Assembly (NCBI RefSeq): GCF_024580145.1
Contig: NZ_JANINI010000017.1
Location: 17,582 to 81,581, forward strand
Direction: 5' to 3'
From: Methyloversatilis sp. XJ19-49
Lineage (GTDB): Bacteria; Pseudomonadota; Gammaproteobacteria; Burkholderiales; Rhodocyclaceae
DNA length: 64,000 nucleotides
The notes under the pieces are model-generated. The model had not been told where the DNA came from and ran no database searches. It saw nothing but the letters and a program-made list of their open reading frames with translations. Shown here piece by piece: positions 33,402 to 44,263 of the stretch. The first letter of the stretch is position 1, and the number at the start of each line of letters is the position of its first letter. The translations under genes were made by a program, and so were the position numbers.

Positions 33402-35801
33402 ATGTCCCGTCCCATCCCCCTTCAGTTCCGGATCCGTCGTGTCGCCGTGCTCGGTGCCGGCGTCATGGGTGCGCAGATTGCCGCGCACTGCGCCAACGCG
33501 AATGTATCGGTCGTGCTGTTCGACCTTGCCGCGAAGGAAGGCGACCCGGACGGCATCGTCAGGCGCGCGCTCGACGGCCTGAAAAAGCTCGAACCGGCGC
33601 CGCTGGCTACTGCCGACCGGCTGGCGCTGATCGACATCGCCAACTACGACCGCGACCTCGCGCGGCTGGGCGAGTGCGATCTGGTGATCGAAGCCATTGC
33701 CGAACGCATGGACTGGAAGCACGGCCTGTACGCGAAAGTGGCGCCGCATCTGCGCCCCGACGCCATCTTCGCCAGCAACACGTCGGGCCTGTCGATCAAC
33801 GCACTGGCCGACGGTTGCCCGGATAGCCTGCGCAGCCGCTTCTGCGGCGTGCACTTCTTCAATCCGCCGCGCTACATGTCACTGGTCGAACTGATTCCGT
33901 CGCGCGCGACCGACGCGGCCCTGCTCGACGCGCTGGAAACCTTCCTGACGACGACGCTGGGCAAAAGCGTGGTGCGCGCGCTCGACACGCCGAACTTCGT
34001 CGCCAACCGCGTCGGCGTGTTTTCGATGCTGGCGGCGATGCACCACACCGAACGCCTCGGCCTGGGTTTCGACGAGGTCGACGCGCTGACCGGCCCGGCG
34101 ATCGGCCGGCCGAAGTCGGCCACCTATCGCACTTCCGACGTGGTCGGGCTGGACACCTTGCTGCACGTCGTGAAAACGATGACCGACCACCTGCCGGCCG
34201 ACCCGTGGCACCGCTACTACACCGCGCCGGCCTGGCTCTCCGCGCTGGTCGGCCGGGGCGCGCTGGGCCAGAAGACGAAGGCCGGCGTGTATCGCAAGGA
34301 CGGTCGGCAGATCAAGGTGCTGGATCTGGCGACGCAGGATTACCGCGATGCGGCCGGCGCCGTGGCCGAGGAGGTGCAGGTCATCCTGGCCGAGCGCGAT
34401 CCGCAGATGAAGCTGGCAGCGCTGCGTGCGTCGGCGCATCCGCAGGCGCAGTTCCTGTGGTCCGTCTTCCGTGACGTGTTCCATTACGTCGCCGTGCATC
34501 TGGGCGACATCGCCCACTGTGCGCGCGACGTCGATTTCGCGATGCGCTGGGGCTTCGGCTGGCAGGCCGGACCATTCGAAACCTGGCAGGCCGCCGGTTG
34601 GCAGCAGGTTTCCGGCTGGCTGCGCGAGGACATCGCCGCCGGTCGCACCATGAGTGAAGCTCCGTTGCCCGCCTGGGTGTTCGAGCGCCACGCGGCGCAT
34701 GAGGCCGCCGGATCGTGGTCAGCGTCGGCCGCCACGCTGCTGCCGCGTGCATCCTTGCCGGCTCATGCGCGCCAGCTGTTTCCGGAACTCGTGCTAGGCG
34801 AGATGCCGCGTGCCACGCACACGATCTGGGAAGGCGACGAGGTGCGGCTGTGGACGCTGGATGACGCCGATGGCGCGCGCGCCCCGGTGCTGTCGTTCAA
34901 GAGCCGCATGTCGGCCATCGGCCCGAAGGTGCTCGAAGGCGTGCGCGAAGCCATCGCCCGCGCCGAGCGCGACTTCGATGCACTGGTCATCTGGCAGCCG
35001 CAGGGGCCGTTCTCGGTCGGCGCCAACCTGAAGCAGATCCGCCCGGTTCTCGAGGCCGGCGACTTCAAGGCGCTGGATGGCGTCATCAACGACTTCCAGC
35101 AGGCGTCGCAGGCGATCAAGCACGCGCAGGTCCCGGTCGTCGCGGCGGTGCAGAACATGGCGCTGGGCGGCGGCTGCGAATTCGTCATGCATTCGCCGCG
35201 CGCCGTGGTGGCGCTGGAAAGTTACATCGGGCTGGTCGAAGCGGGTGTCGGGCTGATTCCGGCCGGCGGCGGCTGCAAGGAATTTGCATTGCGCGCCGCG
35301 CGGGCGGCCGAGGCATCGGCGACGAAGGACCCGATGAATTTCCTGCAGTCGGTGTTCCAGACCATCGCCATGGCGAATGTGTCGAAAAGCGCGCGCCACG
35401 CGCAGGAACTGGGCCTGCTCAAGTCCGATGACGTGGTCGTGATGCATGCGCACGAATTGCTGCATGTCGCGCGTCGCAACGCCATCGCCATGGCGGACAG
35501 CGCCTGGCGGCCGGCGCTGCAGGCGTCGAACATCATGGTGGCCGGACGCAGCGGCATCGCCACGCTGGAAATGATGCTGGTGAACATGCGCGAGGGCGGC
35601 CTGATTTCGGCGCACGACTATCGCGTGGCGCGTGCCGCAGCCGTGGCGCTGTGCGGCGGCGAAATCGAAACCGGCTCGCGTGTGAGCGAACAGTGGCTGC
35701 TCGAAGTCGAACGCGCGGAATTCGTCGCGCTGCTGCGAACGCCCGAAACCCAGGCGCGCATCGCGCACATGATGGACACCGGCAAACCCTTGCGGAACTG
35801 A
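33402..35801 (+). CDS. fadN: 3-hydroxyacyl-CoA dehydrogenase / enoyl-CoA hydratase fusion, FadN type
   Basis: This 799-residue fusion has the reverse domain order from the enzyme at 29548: the NAD-binding dehydrogenase comes first (VAVLGAGVMGAQIAAHCA at about 12-30, FASNTSGLSINALA, GVHFFNPPRYMSLVELIP) and the hydratase lies in the C-terminal third (GPFSVGANLKQI, MALGGGCEFVMHSPRAV, LVEAGVGLIPAGGGCKEF). Length and order match the FadN class. It is followed 11 bp later by its FadA-type thiolase, forming a second beta-oxidation pair. Confidence 0.92.
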   Translation: MSRPIPLQFRIRRVAVLGAGVMGAQIAAHCANANVSVVLFDLAAKEGDPDGIVRRALDGLKKLEPAPLATADRLALIDIANYDRDLARLGECDLVIEAIAERMDWKHGLYAKVAPHLRPDAIFASNTSGLSINALADGCPDSLRSRFCGVHFFNPPRYMSLVELIPSRATDAALLDALETFLTTTLGKSVVRALDTPNFVANRVGVFSMLAAMHHTERLGLGFDEVDALTGPAIGRPKSATYRTSDVVGLDTLLHVVKTMTDHLPADPWHRYYTAPAWLSALVGRGALGQKTKAGVYRKDGRQIKVLDLATQDYRDAAGAVAEEVQVILAERDPQMKLAALRASAHPQAQFLWSVFRDVFHYVAVHLGDIAHCARDVDFAMRWGFGWQAGPFETWQAAGWQQVSGWLREDIAAGRTMSEAPLPAWVFERHAAHEAAGSWSASAATLLPRASLPAHARQLFPELVLGEMPRATHTIWEGDEVRLWTLDDADGARAPVLSFKSRMSAIGPKVLEGVREAIARAERDFDALVIWQPQGPFSVGANLKQIRPVLEAGDFKALDGVINDFQQASQAIKHAQVPVVAAVQNMALGGGCEFVMHSPRAVVALESYIGLVEAGVGLIPAGGGCKEFALRAARAAEASATKDPMNFLQSVFQTIAMANVSKSARHAQELGLLKSDDVVVMHAHELLHVARRNAIAMADSAWRPALQASNIMVAGRSGIATLEMMLVNMREGGLISAHDYRVARAAAVALCGGEIETGSRVSEQWLLEVERAEFVALLRTPETQARIAHMMDTGKPLRN

Positions 35802-35811
35802 GGAGACAGTC

Positions 35812-37011
35812 ATGACACGACAGATCCAGGATGCCTACATCGTCGCCGCAAAACGCACGGCCGTGGCGCGCAAGAACGGTGCCTTCCGCCATGTGCGGCC
35901 GGACGACATGCTGGCGCACGTGCTGCGCGGCACGGTCGACGCCGTGCCGGCCTTCGACCTGAACGACATCGGCGACGTGGTTGTCGGCTGCGCGATGCCG
36001 GAAGCGGAGCAGGGCATGAATGTGGCGCGCATCGGCGTGCTGCTGGCCGGCTTTCCGGTGTCGGTGCCGGGCATCACGGTGAACCGTTTCTGCGCCAGCG
36101 GCCTGAATGCCGTGGCCGATGCGGCGATGAAGATCATGACCGGCCAGTGCGACATCGCCATCGGCGCCGGCACCGAATCGATGACCGTCATGCCGACCAT
36201 GATGGGCAACAAGGTCACCGTGAATCCGCGCGCCTTCGAGTCGGACGAGCACGTCGCCATCGCCTACGGCATGGGGCTCACCGCGGAAAAGGTGGTGCAG
36301 CAATACAAGGTGTCGCGCGAGGACCAGGACGCCTTCGCGCTGGCGTCGCACCACAAGGCACTGGCCGCGATCGCCGCCGGCCGCTTCCGCGACGAGGTGC
36401 TGCCCTACACCGTGCGCAGCCACCTGCCCGATCTCGCGAGCAACACGGTGCGCCTGACCGAGCGCGTTTTCGACACCGACGAAGGTCCGCGCGCCGATTC
36501 CAGCGCGGAAGCGCTGGCGAAGCTGCGTCCAGCGTTTTCGGCACGCGGCTCGGTGACCGCCGGCAACAGTTCGCAGATGTCGGATGGCGCGGCGGCCGTG
36601 CTGCTGATGTCTGAAGCCGCCATGCAGCGCACCGGTGCCGTGCCGATCGCGCGATTCCGCAGCTTCGCGGTGGCCGGCGTGCCGCCGGAAATCATGGGCA
36701 TCGGCCCGGTCGAGGCGATCCCGAAGGCGCTCAAGCTGGCCGGCCTCGCGCAGGACGACATCGACTGGATCGAACTGAACGAAGCCTTCGCGGCGCAGGC
36801 GCTGGCGGTGATGCGCACGCTGGGGCTGGATCCGGCGAAGGTGAATCCGATTGGCGGCGCCATCGCGCTCGGTCACCCGCTGGGTGCCACCGGCGCCATC
36901 CGCACCGCGACCGTCATTGCCGCCATGCAGCGCGGCGAGGCGCGTACCGGCATGGTGACGATGTGCATCGGCACCGGCATGGGCGCCGCGGGGATATTCG
37001 AGAAGATGTGA
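35812..37011 (+). CDS. fadA: Acetyl-CoA C-acyltransferase, FadA type
   Basis: The 399-residue thiolase has the active-site Cys94 (NRFCASGLNAVADA), His355 (GHPLGATGAIR) and Cys385 (CIGTGMGAAGIF). NEAFAAQALAVM and SSQMSDGAAAVLLMSE are further family motifs. It completes a fadN-fadA pair and is the last gene of the fad block. Confidence 0.93.
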   Translation: MTRQIQDAYIVAAKRTAVARKNGAFRHVRPDDMLAHVLRGTVDAVPAFDLNDIGDVVVGCAMPEAEQGMNVARIGVLLAGFPVSVPGITVNRFCASGLNAVADAAMKIMTGQCDIAIGAGTESMTVMPTMMGNKVTVNPRAFESDEHVAIAYGMGLTAEKVVQQYKVSREDQDAFALASHHKALAAIAAGRFRDEVLPYTVRSHLPDLASNTVRLTERVFDTDEGPRADSSAEALAKLRPAFSARGSVTAGNSSQMSDGAAAVLLMSEAAMQRTGAVPIARFRSFAVAGVPPEIMGIGPVEAIPKALKLAGLAQDDIDWIELNEAFAAQALAVMRTLGLDPAKVNPIGGAIALGHPLGATGAIRTATVIAAMQRGEARTGMVTMCIGTGMGAAGIFEKM

Positions 37012-37033
37012 GCGCGCGTCAGCGCAGAGGGTC

Positions 37034-37055
37034 GGAACCGGCGCCATGCCGGTCC
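37034..37055. terminator. Hairpin between convergent fadA and dsbC
   Basis: GGAACCGGC-GCCAT-GCCGGTCC forms a strong stem with one unpaired base in the short gap between the two convergent genes. It has no clear T-run, so it may be an imperfect bidirectional terminator. Confidence 0.4.
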
Positions 37056-37064
37056 CGATCAGCC

Positions 37065-37784
37065 TTACTTGATGCCGGCCAGGCGCTTTTCGAGTTGCGC
37101 GACCGGCACATAACCCGGAATACGCTCGCCCGTGCTGAGGAAGATGGTCGGCGTACCGCGTACGCGGTACTTCTCGCCCAGCGCCGCTGCTTTCTGGAAG
37201 CCGGCCATGTCGCACGATGCGGCCGCCGATGCCGGCGCAACATTCGTGGTCATCCAGTCACTCCACGCCTTCACGCGGTCGGGCGAGCACCAGATCGCTT
37301 CCGACTTCTTGACCGAATCCGGGCCGAGCACCGGCGTCAGGAAGGTGTAGACGGTCACGTTGTCCATCGTCAGCAGTTCCTTCGCCAACTTCTTGCAGTA
37401 GCCGCAGTTCGGGTCTTCGAAGGTGGCGATGACCCGCTTGCCGCTGCCCCGTACCTGCTTGATCGCGAGCTCGAGCGGCAGTTCGGCGAAGTTGATGCCT
37501 GACAGCTGATTCACCCGCTGCTGCGTGATGTTCTGGCGCGACTTCGCGTCAAGGATTTCGCCCAGGATGAGGTAATTCGCCTTCTCGTCGGTGTACAGGA
37601 TTTCGCCGCCGATGCGGACCTCATACAGGCCGAGGTAAGGCGTCTTGGTGACGCCTTCGACCTTTGAGCCGTTGCCGATGGCGGTTTCGACGGCGGTCTT
37701 GATCGAATCTTCAACCGGACCCGCGAAGGCGACCGATGCGGCGGCGAGCGCGCACATCAGTGCGGCGGTGTGCTTGATGGACAT
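37065..37784 (-). CDS. dsbC: Thiol:disulfide interchange protein DsbC
   Basis: This 239-residue periplasmic disulfide isomerase has a signal peptide (LMCALAAASVAFA), an N-terminal dimerisation domain (GLYEVRIGGEILYTDEKANY) and a thioredoxin-fold domain with the redox motif FEDPNCGYCKKL and the cis-Pro loop RVRGTPTIFLSTG. It repairs wrongly formed disulfides and depends on DsbD, which is not in the window. The start is ATG 37784, giving a correct signal peptide. Confidence 0.95.
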   Translation of the reverse strand: MSIKHTAALMCALAAASVAFAGPVEDSIKTAVETAIGNGSKVEGVTKTPYLGLYEVRIGGEILYTDEKANYLILGEILDAKSRQNITQQRVNQLSGINFAELPLELAIKQVRGSGKRVIATFEDPNCGYCKKLAKELLTMDNVTVYTFLTPVLGPDSVKKSEAIWCSPDRVKAWSDWMTTNVAPASAAASCDMAGFQKAAALGEKYRVRGTPTIFLSTGERIPGYVPVAQLEKRLAGIK

Positions 37785-37859
37785 GAAAACTCCTGTTGGG
37801 GCGCTGTGTTGGCGGCCCCGATGGGCCAGATTCAGTGCGTGTGTTGTTTCGTGCGCCAA

Positions 37860-39026
37860 TTAACCGAGCGCGTAGCGTACCAGCGCATTGCGTAGGACAG
37901 GCATGCCCTGTGTCAGGTTCAGCCCGGTATTCCTGAGCCAGGCCAGCGCCGGCCACGCCGGGCGGAACAGTTCGTGCAGTGCATGCGTCGTCAGTTGCAG
38001 CGCCTGCACCTCTTCGGCCCGCTTGCGCTCGTAGCGGCGCAGCACGCGCACGTCGCCCAGCACGCTGCGATTGGTGTCGGCCAGCACGCTGGCGAGCACG
38101 CGGACGTCGGCAAAACCCAGATTTACGCCGTGACCCGACAACGGGTGGATGGCATGCGCCGCATCGCCGACCAGCGCCACGCCCGGTGCGATCACCTTCG
38201 GTACCTGCATCAGGCGCAGCGGAAAACCGGCTGCCGGCGTCACCAGCTCGAGTGCGCCGAGAACATGATCGCCCGCGGCCGCAACCTCGATCGCCAGTGT
38301 CGCCGCGTCATGTTGCAACAGTTCGCGACCCCTGGCTTCGGGCGCCGACCACACCATGGACATGTGCTGATCCGGCAGCGGCAGGAAAGCCAGCACGCCA
38401 TCCGGCCTGAACCATTGCCAGGCGCAGCCCAGATGCGGCTCTTCGCAGCGGAAATTGGCGATCACGCCCAGTTCGTTGTAATCGGTGAAGCGCGCGTCCA
38501 GCCCGACCTGCGTGCGCACCCATGAATTGACGCCATCGGCGCCGACCACCAGTGCGGCATCGAGCGTGCGGCCATCTTCCAGCGTCAGCCGCGAGCGGCC
38601 GCGTTCGTGCGTCAGCGTCGCCGGCCGCGCCGGGCACAGCAAGGTGGAATTGGCCTGCCGCTTCACGCCCTCCCACAGCTCGCGCGCGATCAGGCTCGAT
38701 TCGGCAATCCACGCCAGCTCACCCACGCCGACATCGAACGCCGAAAAGTCGAGCCGCGCACCGCGGTCGCCGAACACCTCAATGCGGGCGAGCGGCTGCA
38801 TCCGCGCATGATCCAGATGCGCCCAGGCGCCCACCGATTCCAGAAAAGCCGCGCTCGACGGGCTGACCGCATACACCCGCGGGTCCCAGCTCCCGACCGG
38901 CCACTCCGGCATCCGTCCCTCGACCAGCGCCACCGACAGCTGCGCCCGGCGCAGCGCCGCACACAGCGCCAGCCCGGGCAGGCCGGCGCCAACGATGACC
39001 ACGTCGAACTTGAAATCCTGCTGCAT
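37860..39026 (-). CDS. UbiH/UbiF/VisC/COQ6-family FAD hydroxylase
   Basis: This 388-residue flavoprotein probably hydroxylates the ubiquinone ring precursor. It has the FAD motif VVIVGAGLPGLALCAALR, the conserved DG motif VVGADGVNSWVR, and the second FAD motif ALVGDAAHAIHPLSGHGVNL. Which ring position it acts on cannot be told from sequence alone. It lies 75 bp upstream of dsbC on the same strand and is divergent from the tRNA. ATG 39026 starts directly before the FAD strand. Confidence 0.9.
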   Translation of the reverse strand: MQQDFKFDVVIVGAGLPGLALCAALRRAQLSVALVEGRMPEWPVGSWDPRVYAVSPSSAAFLESVGAWAHLDHARMQPLARIEVFGDRGARLDFSAFDVGVGELAWIAESSLIARELWEGVKRQANSTLLCPARPATLTHERGRSRLTLEDGRTLDAALVVGADGVNSWVRTQVGLDARFTDYNELGVIANFRCEEPHLGCAWQWFRPDGVLAFLPLPDQHMSMVWSAPEARGRELLQHDAATLAIEVAAAGDHVLGALELVTPAAGFPLRLMQVPKVIAPGVALVGDAAHAIHPLSGHGVNLGFADVRVLASVLADTNRSVLGDVRVLRRYERKRAEEVQALQLTTHALHELFRPAWPALAWLRNTGLNLTQGMPVLRNALVRYALG

Positions 39027-39082
39027 CGCGAAAGTGACCGCACGGATGAAAGACCCGCGATTGTCCGGCCGGGCCGCCATTC

Positions 39083-39111
39083 TTGACAAGAGCCGGTCGC
39101 TCCACGACAAT
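39083..39111 (+). promoter_or_regulatory. Promoter of tRNA-Met
   Basis: TTGACA (39083-39088), a 17-bp spacer and GACAAT (39106-39111) give a near-consensus sigma-70 promoter with a start about 10 bp before the tRNA. Confidence 0.75.
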
Positions 39112-39127
39112 CCACGGCCTTTCAAAG

Positions 39128-39204
39128 GGTGATGTAGCTCAGCTGGTTAGAGCGACGGATTCATAATCCGTAGGTCGAGGGTTCAAGTCCCCCCATCACC
39201 ACCA
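39128..39204 (+). tRNA. tRNA-Met (CAT anticodon)
   Basis: The 77-nt tRNA has a 7-bp acceptor stem (GGTGATG/CATCACC), a D-loop with AGCTGGTTA, anticodon CAT at 39162-39164, a T-loop GTTCAAGTC and an encoded CCA end. The body resembles elongator tRNA-Met; a tRNA-Ile2, which also reads CAT before lysidine modification, cannot be fully excluded, but initiator features (unpaired first base, three G:C pairs in the anticodon stem) are absent. Confidence 0.95.
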
Positions 39205-39219
39205 GGTTTCAGACATTCA

Positions 39220-39250
39220 GGCCAGCCTTTCGGGGCTGGCCTTTTGTTTT
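39220..39250 (+). terminator. Rho-independent terminator after tRNA-Met
   Basis: GGCCAGC-CTTTCGGG-GCTGGCC is followed by TTTTGTTTT, 15 bp after the tRNA end. Confidence 0.92.
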
Positions 39251-39279
39251 CCGGTGTCGGGCTTGTTCATCCGCAAACC

Positions 39280-39945
39280 TCATTGCGGCGACGACAGGTA
39301 AAGCCAGATTTCATTGCGCCGCATGAACCAGGGTTTGAATGGCGCGTCGTAGCGCGAGAACACCGGGTCGCCGGTCCAAGCCATGTCGGCGGCGCGCAAT
39401 GCTGACTGCAGTTTGCCCAGATGCTCGGTGTAGTTCGATTCTGACCAGAAGCCCGAGTAGCGGATGACGGCCACCTGACCTGGCGATACGTCGCGCAGCT
39501 GGATGCGCGCATCGAGGGGTTCCGGTGCGTCGGCTGCCGTCACGCCCTTGGGCAGCACGAACTGCACGAGGAAGCCGGCTTGCGACGCGGTCTGGGTGAC
39601 CGGAGCGGTCATCGGCAGTTTCACGGACGCCGGGGCCTGCGTGACCGGTGCGGTCATCGCGAACTTCTTCTCGCCCTTGTTCTTGCCGAAGATGTATCCC
39701 GCCAGAATCGGGAAGGCCTGGCTGCCCGCTTCGTCCGCGGGTCCGGGTACCACGACCTCGGCCACCGAATAGTCGACGTACTGCCGCACCTCGAAATCGG
39801 CGAGTGTGCGGACGACCTGGTATTCGGGTTCTTCCGTGGCGTGGAGTGGCATGGAAAGGCCGATCAGCAAAAGTGTCGAGACCAGCAGCCTGCCCCAGGC
39901 GGGGACGCGCCGGGTTGGCACGACGAAGGGCGGAACGGAATGCAT
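39280..39945 (-). CDS. SOUL-family heme-binding protein, exported
   Basis: This 221-residue protein has an N-terminal signal or anchor segment (LLVSTLLLIGLSMPLHA) and a SOUL domain: YQVVRTLADFEVRQY, the repeated KKFAMTAPVTQ and VKLPMTAPVTQ, and VIRYSGFWSESNYTEHL. SOUL proteins bind heme or related tetrapyrroles and are poorly understood in bacteria. It is isolated and convergent with tRNA-Met. Confidence 0.9.
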   Translation of the reverse strand: MHSVPPFVVPTRRVPAWGRLLVSTLLLIGLSMPLHATEEPEYQVVRTLADFEVRQYVDYSVAEVVVPGPADEAGSQAFPILAGYIFGKNKGEKKFAMTAPVTQAPASVKLPMTAPVTQTASQAGFLVQFVLPKGVTAADAPEPLDARIQLRDVSPGQVAVIRYSGFWSESNYTEHLGKLQSALRAADMAWTGDPVFSRYDAPFKPWFMRRNEIWLYLSSPQ

Positions 39946-40136
39946 CGGAGCGGGCCCTCGTTGTGTGCGTGAGGCTGAGGCCGATTCGTTTCACCGGGAG
40001 TTCCATGATTGAGCATCCAGCGCAACCACGTAGTGCGTTACCGAACGGACGACAACAAGCCGCGTGAGCCGCATCGTGTCATGTTCTGCGTATCGATTGC
40101 CTCTCTGCCGTTGATCGACGTTGCATGGCCACGTCC

Positions 40137-40436
40137 ATGACTGCTTGCAACGGCATCAGGATCTTCAGCCATGTCGTACTTGGCTTCACGGCGACAGGCA
40201 TCGCATACGCCGCCTGGATCGCCGTCAGCGAGAGGGCCTACTACGCCCCGATCTGACGAAGATTGCGCAGCACCGCGGCTCCGAGTACCTGAAGACCTAC
40301 ACGAAGGACCCGGCGAAGTTCTGCGACGAGCAGCGCACCGGCGGTTGATGTCCAAGCAGGACCTGACCGATGTCGAGATTGCCGATCTGTCTCATTTCTC
40401 GACTGGGTAAGCAAGGTGGATAACCAGGCCTGGCCG
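40137..40436 (+). pseudogene. norC: Relic of norC (nitric oxide reductase cytochrome c subunit)
   Basis: Across three frames the C-terminal half of NorC can be read: AYYAP then DLTKIAQHRGSEYLKTYTKD PAKF, then KQDLTDVEIADLSHF and LDWVSKVDNQAWP, which align with the end of NorC proteins. There is a stop at 40346-40348 and at least two frameshifts. The CxxCH heme site expected just before the AYYAP segment is missing, replaced by a short membrane segment (FSHVVLGFTATGIAYAAWI). It cannot encode a working cytochrome. The norB gene expected next is absent and a norD relic follows directly. Confidence 0.75.
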
Positions 40437-40439
40437 AGC

Positions 40440-41209
40440 ACCGATCGATGCTGGATGCGATCCGGCACCGCTTCGAAATGCTGCGCGCGCAAAGCACGCT
40501 CTGCGCCGGCAATTCGATGGCGATGAACTCGATCTGGAGGCCTGCATCGATGCGCGGGCCGACCTGCACGCCGGGCATCCGATGACGCAGGCGCTGTACC
40601 GCTCGCAGAAGCGTACGAAGCGCGACATGGCCATCCTGCTGCTCGTCGATGTAAGCGGGTCGACCGACGGATGGGTGTCCAGCGGCCGCCGCGTCATCGA
40701 TGTCGAACGCGAGGCGCTGCTCTTGGTGTGCATTGCCCTGGGTGCGATGGGTGAGCCGTACGCTGTGCAGGCGTTTTCCGGTCACGGTCCGCAGTCGGTC
40801 ACTGTGCGCACCTTCAATCGCTTCGACGAACCGTACGGAAGCCCCGGTCGCCACGCGCATCGCAGCGCTCGAACCCGAACACTTCACCCGCGCAGGGGCT
40901 GCGATCCGCCATGCCAGCGCGACGCTGATGCGCGAGCCCGCGTCGCAACGTTTGCTGCTCCTGCTGTCCGACGGCAAACCTAAAAGTGTCGATGTCGAAG
41001 AGGGGCGTTACGGCGACGAAGACATGCGGGGTTCGATCGTCGAGGCGAAGCTGCAGGGCATCACACCCTTTTGCCTGACCGTGGATCGACATGCCGCCGG
41101 ACAACTGCCCGGCGTCTTCGGTGCCCGCCAGTACGCGTTGCTTGCGAAGCTGTCGATGCTGCCGACCGTGTTGCTCGACTGGATGCATCGACTGGTCATG
41201 GCAGGCTAG
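40440..41209 (+). pseudogene. norD: Relic of norD (C-terminal half, frameshifted)
   Basis: The reading MLDAIRHRFEML, DGDELDLEACIDARADLHAG, RDMAILLLVDVSGSTDGW, EREALLLVCIALGAMGEPYA and RLLLLLSDGKPKSVDVEEGR is the C-terminal von Willebrand A domain of NorD, the nitric-oxide-reductase activation protein, including the MIDAS motif DVSGSTDGW. It is broken by frameshifts near 40500 and 40840 and lacks the N-terminal half. Its direct fusion to the norC relic implies a deletion that removed norB and norQ. Confidence 0.8.
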
Positions 41210-41268
41210 GGTCTGTTCTCATTCGATAGCCTGAGCGGCGAATCGGGCACGACGGACTGCCTGCGCAG

Positions 41269-43491
<2,223 letters not shown>

Positions 43492-43534
43492 GATCAGGCT
43501 TGCGCGCAGGCGGTATGTCGAACGGGCACAGAAG

Positions 43535-43735
43535 TCACTTCTGCTTTCGCATCACAATCCACACCAGCAATCCGACGATCACGGCCAGAAGGACTGGAAT
43601 CCACATTCCGCCGTAACCGCCCATCCACCCGCCCGTCCACCCGCTTCCGTTCATCATGTGCCCGTCCTGCCCGAGCACCTGGCCGGTAACCAGTGCGAGG
43701 GCCGCCGCCATTGCACGTTCGAATCTGAATTTCAT
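43535..43735 (-). CDS. Small Gly/Met/Trp-rich membrane protein of the copper operon
   Basis: The 66-residue product has a signal-like N-terminus ([16 protein letters not shown]), a metal-friendly [20 protein letters not shown] stretch and one membrane helix ([17 protein letters not shown]) ending MRKQK. Proteins of this kind accompany copper P-type ATPases. Start ATG 43735 has a GGAGGAAA ribosome site upstream. It is probably co-transcribed with copA. Confidence 0.75.
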   Translation of the reverse strand: MKFRFERAMAAALALVTGQVLGQDGHMMNGSGWTGGWMGGYGGMWIPVLLAVIVGLLVWIVMRKQK

Positions 43736-43770
43736 GAGGTTTCCTCCTTCGAAATCGGTCGTGTCGAACA

Positions 43771-43841
43771 CGACGTCAGGAGCGCAACGCTAGGCCGCGC
43801 CGCCGGGTCCATCTGTACGGAGGCGAACGCAACCCGATCTG
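43771..43841. repeat. Conserved upstream element, copy 1 (paired with 47647-47717)
   Basis: This 71-bp segment upstream of the small membrane protein gene matches 47647-47717 at roughly three quarters of positions, with the core CAACGCTAGGCC identical. It lies about 36 bp upstream of the start codon, where a promoter/operator would be, suggesting a shared regulatory sequence. Confidence 0.55.
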
Positions 43842-44263
43842 TCACCCGCCGCCGGGCGCGTCGGCCGCCATCGCGGCAGGCTTTCGCCCTGGGCTGAACC
43901 CCGGCACGCTGGCTTGGCTGAGCGTGTCAGTACGAACACTGAAACCCAAACCGGTTGAACAACAGCCGGGGGTCAATTCCTGATGTCGCCGGACAAAGGT
44001 GCACGGCGCCGCCTCAACATCCGGTGCGATCCATCGATGTATCGGCACTCAGCGGAAAATTGATCATCGCGATTCGTCCGTGAGCGAAGGTCGGTGGACG
44101 GCGGGCTGACATGCACGCGTGATTCAGCCCGCGCCGGACGACGTGTTCGGACATGCTTTTCACCGCCGGCAGGTCGGGGCGATGTGTCGGCGAATCTCGG
44201 CTCACGGCAAACGCCGCACATGGGATGCCTTGCAGGCAATGGATGCATCGGTCACCGACACAT
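43842..44263. other. Intergenic region between the copper operon and the ATP-grasp-like gene
   Basis: About 420 bp with no convincing coding frame. Both flanking genes are on the minus strand, so it holds the 3' side of the ATP-grasp-like gene and part of the upstream region of the copper operon. I see no clear terminator. Confidence 0.5.

Noticed and set aside
39128..39204. tRNA-Met as attachment site of a genomic island covering the following accessory genes
   Set aside because: No integrase follows, and I found no second copy of the tRNA 3' end up to 62400.
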